Assembly (NCBI GenBank): GCA_029264305.1
Contig: JARICA010000015.1
Location: 1-64,000 of the forward strand
Direction of reading: 5' to 3'
Source: Faecalimonas sp.
GTDB taxonomy: Bacteria > Bacillota > Clostridia > Lachnospirales > Lachnospiraceae
DNA: 64,000 nucleotides
Part shown: piece by piece, positions 63,631 through 64,000 of the stretch
Layout: the number at the start of each line of letters is the position of its first letter
Numbering within the stretch: position 1 is the stretch's first letter
Made by a program: the position numbers and the translations under genes
The notes under the pieces: generated by a model
Databases searched by the model: none
What the model saw: the letters and a program-made list of their open reading frames with translations, nothing else
What the model was told of the DNA's origin: nothing

Positions 63631-64000
63631 CTATACTCCTTTCAACTTTCTCCAAAGTTCCGCTTTGATAGAATCTTTTGCAAATGCCACATCAATAGCA
63701 TTTCCTGTCATTGTAATTAGTTCTTCCTCTGTAATACCATACTGCTTTTGAACAAATTCCATTTCTTTTTGAAGCGTAGAATGGCTTACTGTTCTATTAT
63801 CTGTATTGATTGTTACACGTAATCCCTCATTTAAAAATTCACGGATTGGATATTCCGATGGACTTTTCACTGCCTTTGTCTGCAAATTACTAATCGGACA
63901 CATTTCTATTCCAATACCTTTTTCTCTACATAAAGCAATCGCCTTTTTATTTCCACGAAGTGCAATTCCATGCCCTATTCTTGCTGCACCACACTCTACG
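63631..64000 (-). CDS. add: Adenosine deaminase, C-terminal part (runs off window)
   Basis: The last about 123 residues of adenosine deaminase; the start lies beyond position 64000. GAARIGHGIALRG supplies the catalytic/metal histidine, MCPISNLQT and TINTDNRTVS the metal aspartate. It converts adenosine to inosine, the substrate of the downstream PunA, so add-crp-punA form a purine salvage operon. Confidence 0.93.
   Translation of the reverse strand, partial: VECGAARIGHGIALRGNKKAIALCREKGIGIEMCPISNLQTKAVKSPSEYPIREFLNEGLRVTINTDNRTVSHSTLQKEMEFVQKQYGITEEELITMTGNAIDVAFAKDSIKAELWRKLKGV

Overview
The window is low-GC, densely packed bacterial DNA with Gram-positive promoters and AGGAGG-type ribosome binding sites. 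It encodes oxygen-sensitive metabolism (pyruvate formate-lyase, radical-SAM enzymes, a clostridial 2[4Fe-4S] ferredoxin, an anaerobic sulfatase-maturing enzyme) and large surface-anchored glycosidases. This points to a gut Lachnospiraceae (Clostridia). A [Clostridium] nexile / Tyzzerella-like species is my best guess from the GH136 + GH112 combination; no rRNA is present to confirm it.

Layout. 1-600: decayed IS1182-type transposase. 0.67-5.2 kb: Na+/alanine symporter, S66 peptidase, Zn-phospholipase C-like protein, CcdA-TlpA fusion. 5.4-12.3 kb: lacto-N-biosidase (lnbX) with its probable dedicated chaperone (lnbY), a divergent AraC regulator and a secreted GH30 glycosidase. 12.5-18.1 kb: prolyl aminopeptidase, MFS exporter, a cation/proton antiporter behind a fluoride riboswitch, an XRE regulator with a secreted protein and a 27-residue membrane peptide. 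18.1-19.1 kb: graveyard of decayed genes (DUF262 defence-type gene, IS3 fragment). 19.2-28.8 kb: housekeeping genes (rlmD, YhaM, an HtrA-like protein lacking the whole catalytic triad, mutS2, a two-component system, an orphan sugar-binding lipoprotein). 29-33.3 kb: pyruvate formate-lyase split into two genes, its activase, ferredoxin, a MerR regulator. 33.4-38.6 kb: giant GH95 fucosidase. 38.9-42.8 kb: gdpP-rplI-dnaB. 42.9-58.6 kb: galE, N-acetylhexosamine kinase, nucleotidyltransferase, sugar ABC transporter, sulfatase plus its activase, chromate transporters, two AraC regulators and GH112 phosphorylase. 58.7-64 kb: M42 peptidase, ThrE exporter, tRNA-Cys, purine salvage genes.

How the genes work together. 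Most accessory genes form a host-glycan (mucin / milk oligosaccharide) foraging route. Cell-wall GH95 would remove fucose, GH136 would release lacto-N-biose, the ABC transporter would import Gal-beta-1,3-HexNAc, and GH112 would phosphorolyse it to Gal-1-P and HexNAc. NahK, the nucleotidyltransferase and GalE would process the sugar phosphates, and a cytoplasmic sulfatase could strip sulfate. An almost position-identical 38-nt element upstream of both the transporter binding protein and GH112, 9 kb apart, suggests a shared regulator, probably one of the neighbouring AraC proteins.

Most noteworthy observations: the shared 38-nt element, the split pyruvate formate-lyase, the fluoride riboswitch on an antiporter gene, the triad-less HtrA paralogue, the GalT-less lacto-N-biose pathway, and the XRE / secreted protein / micropeptide cassette.
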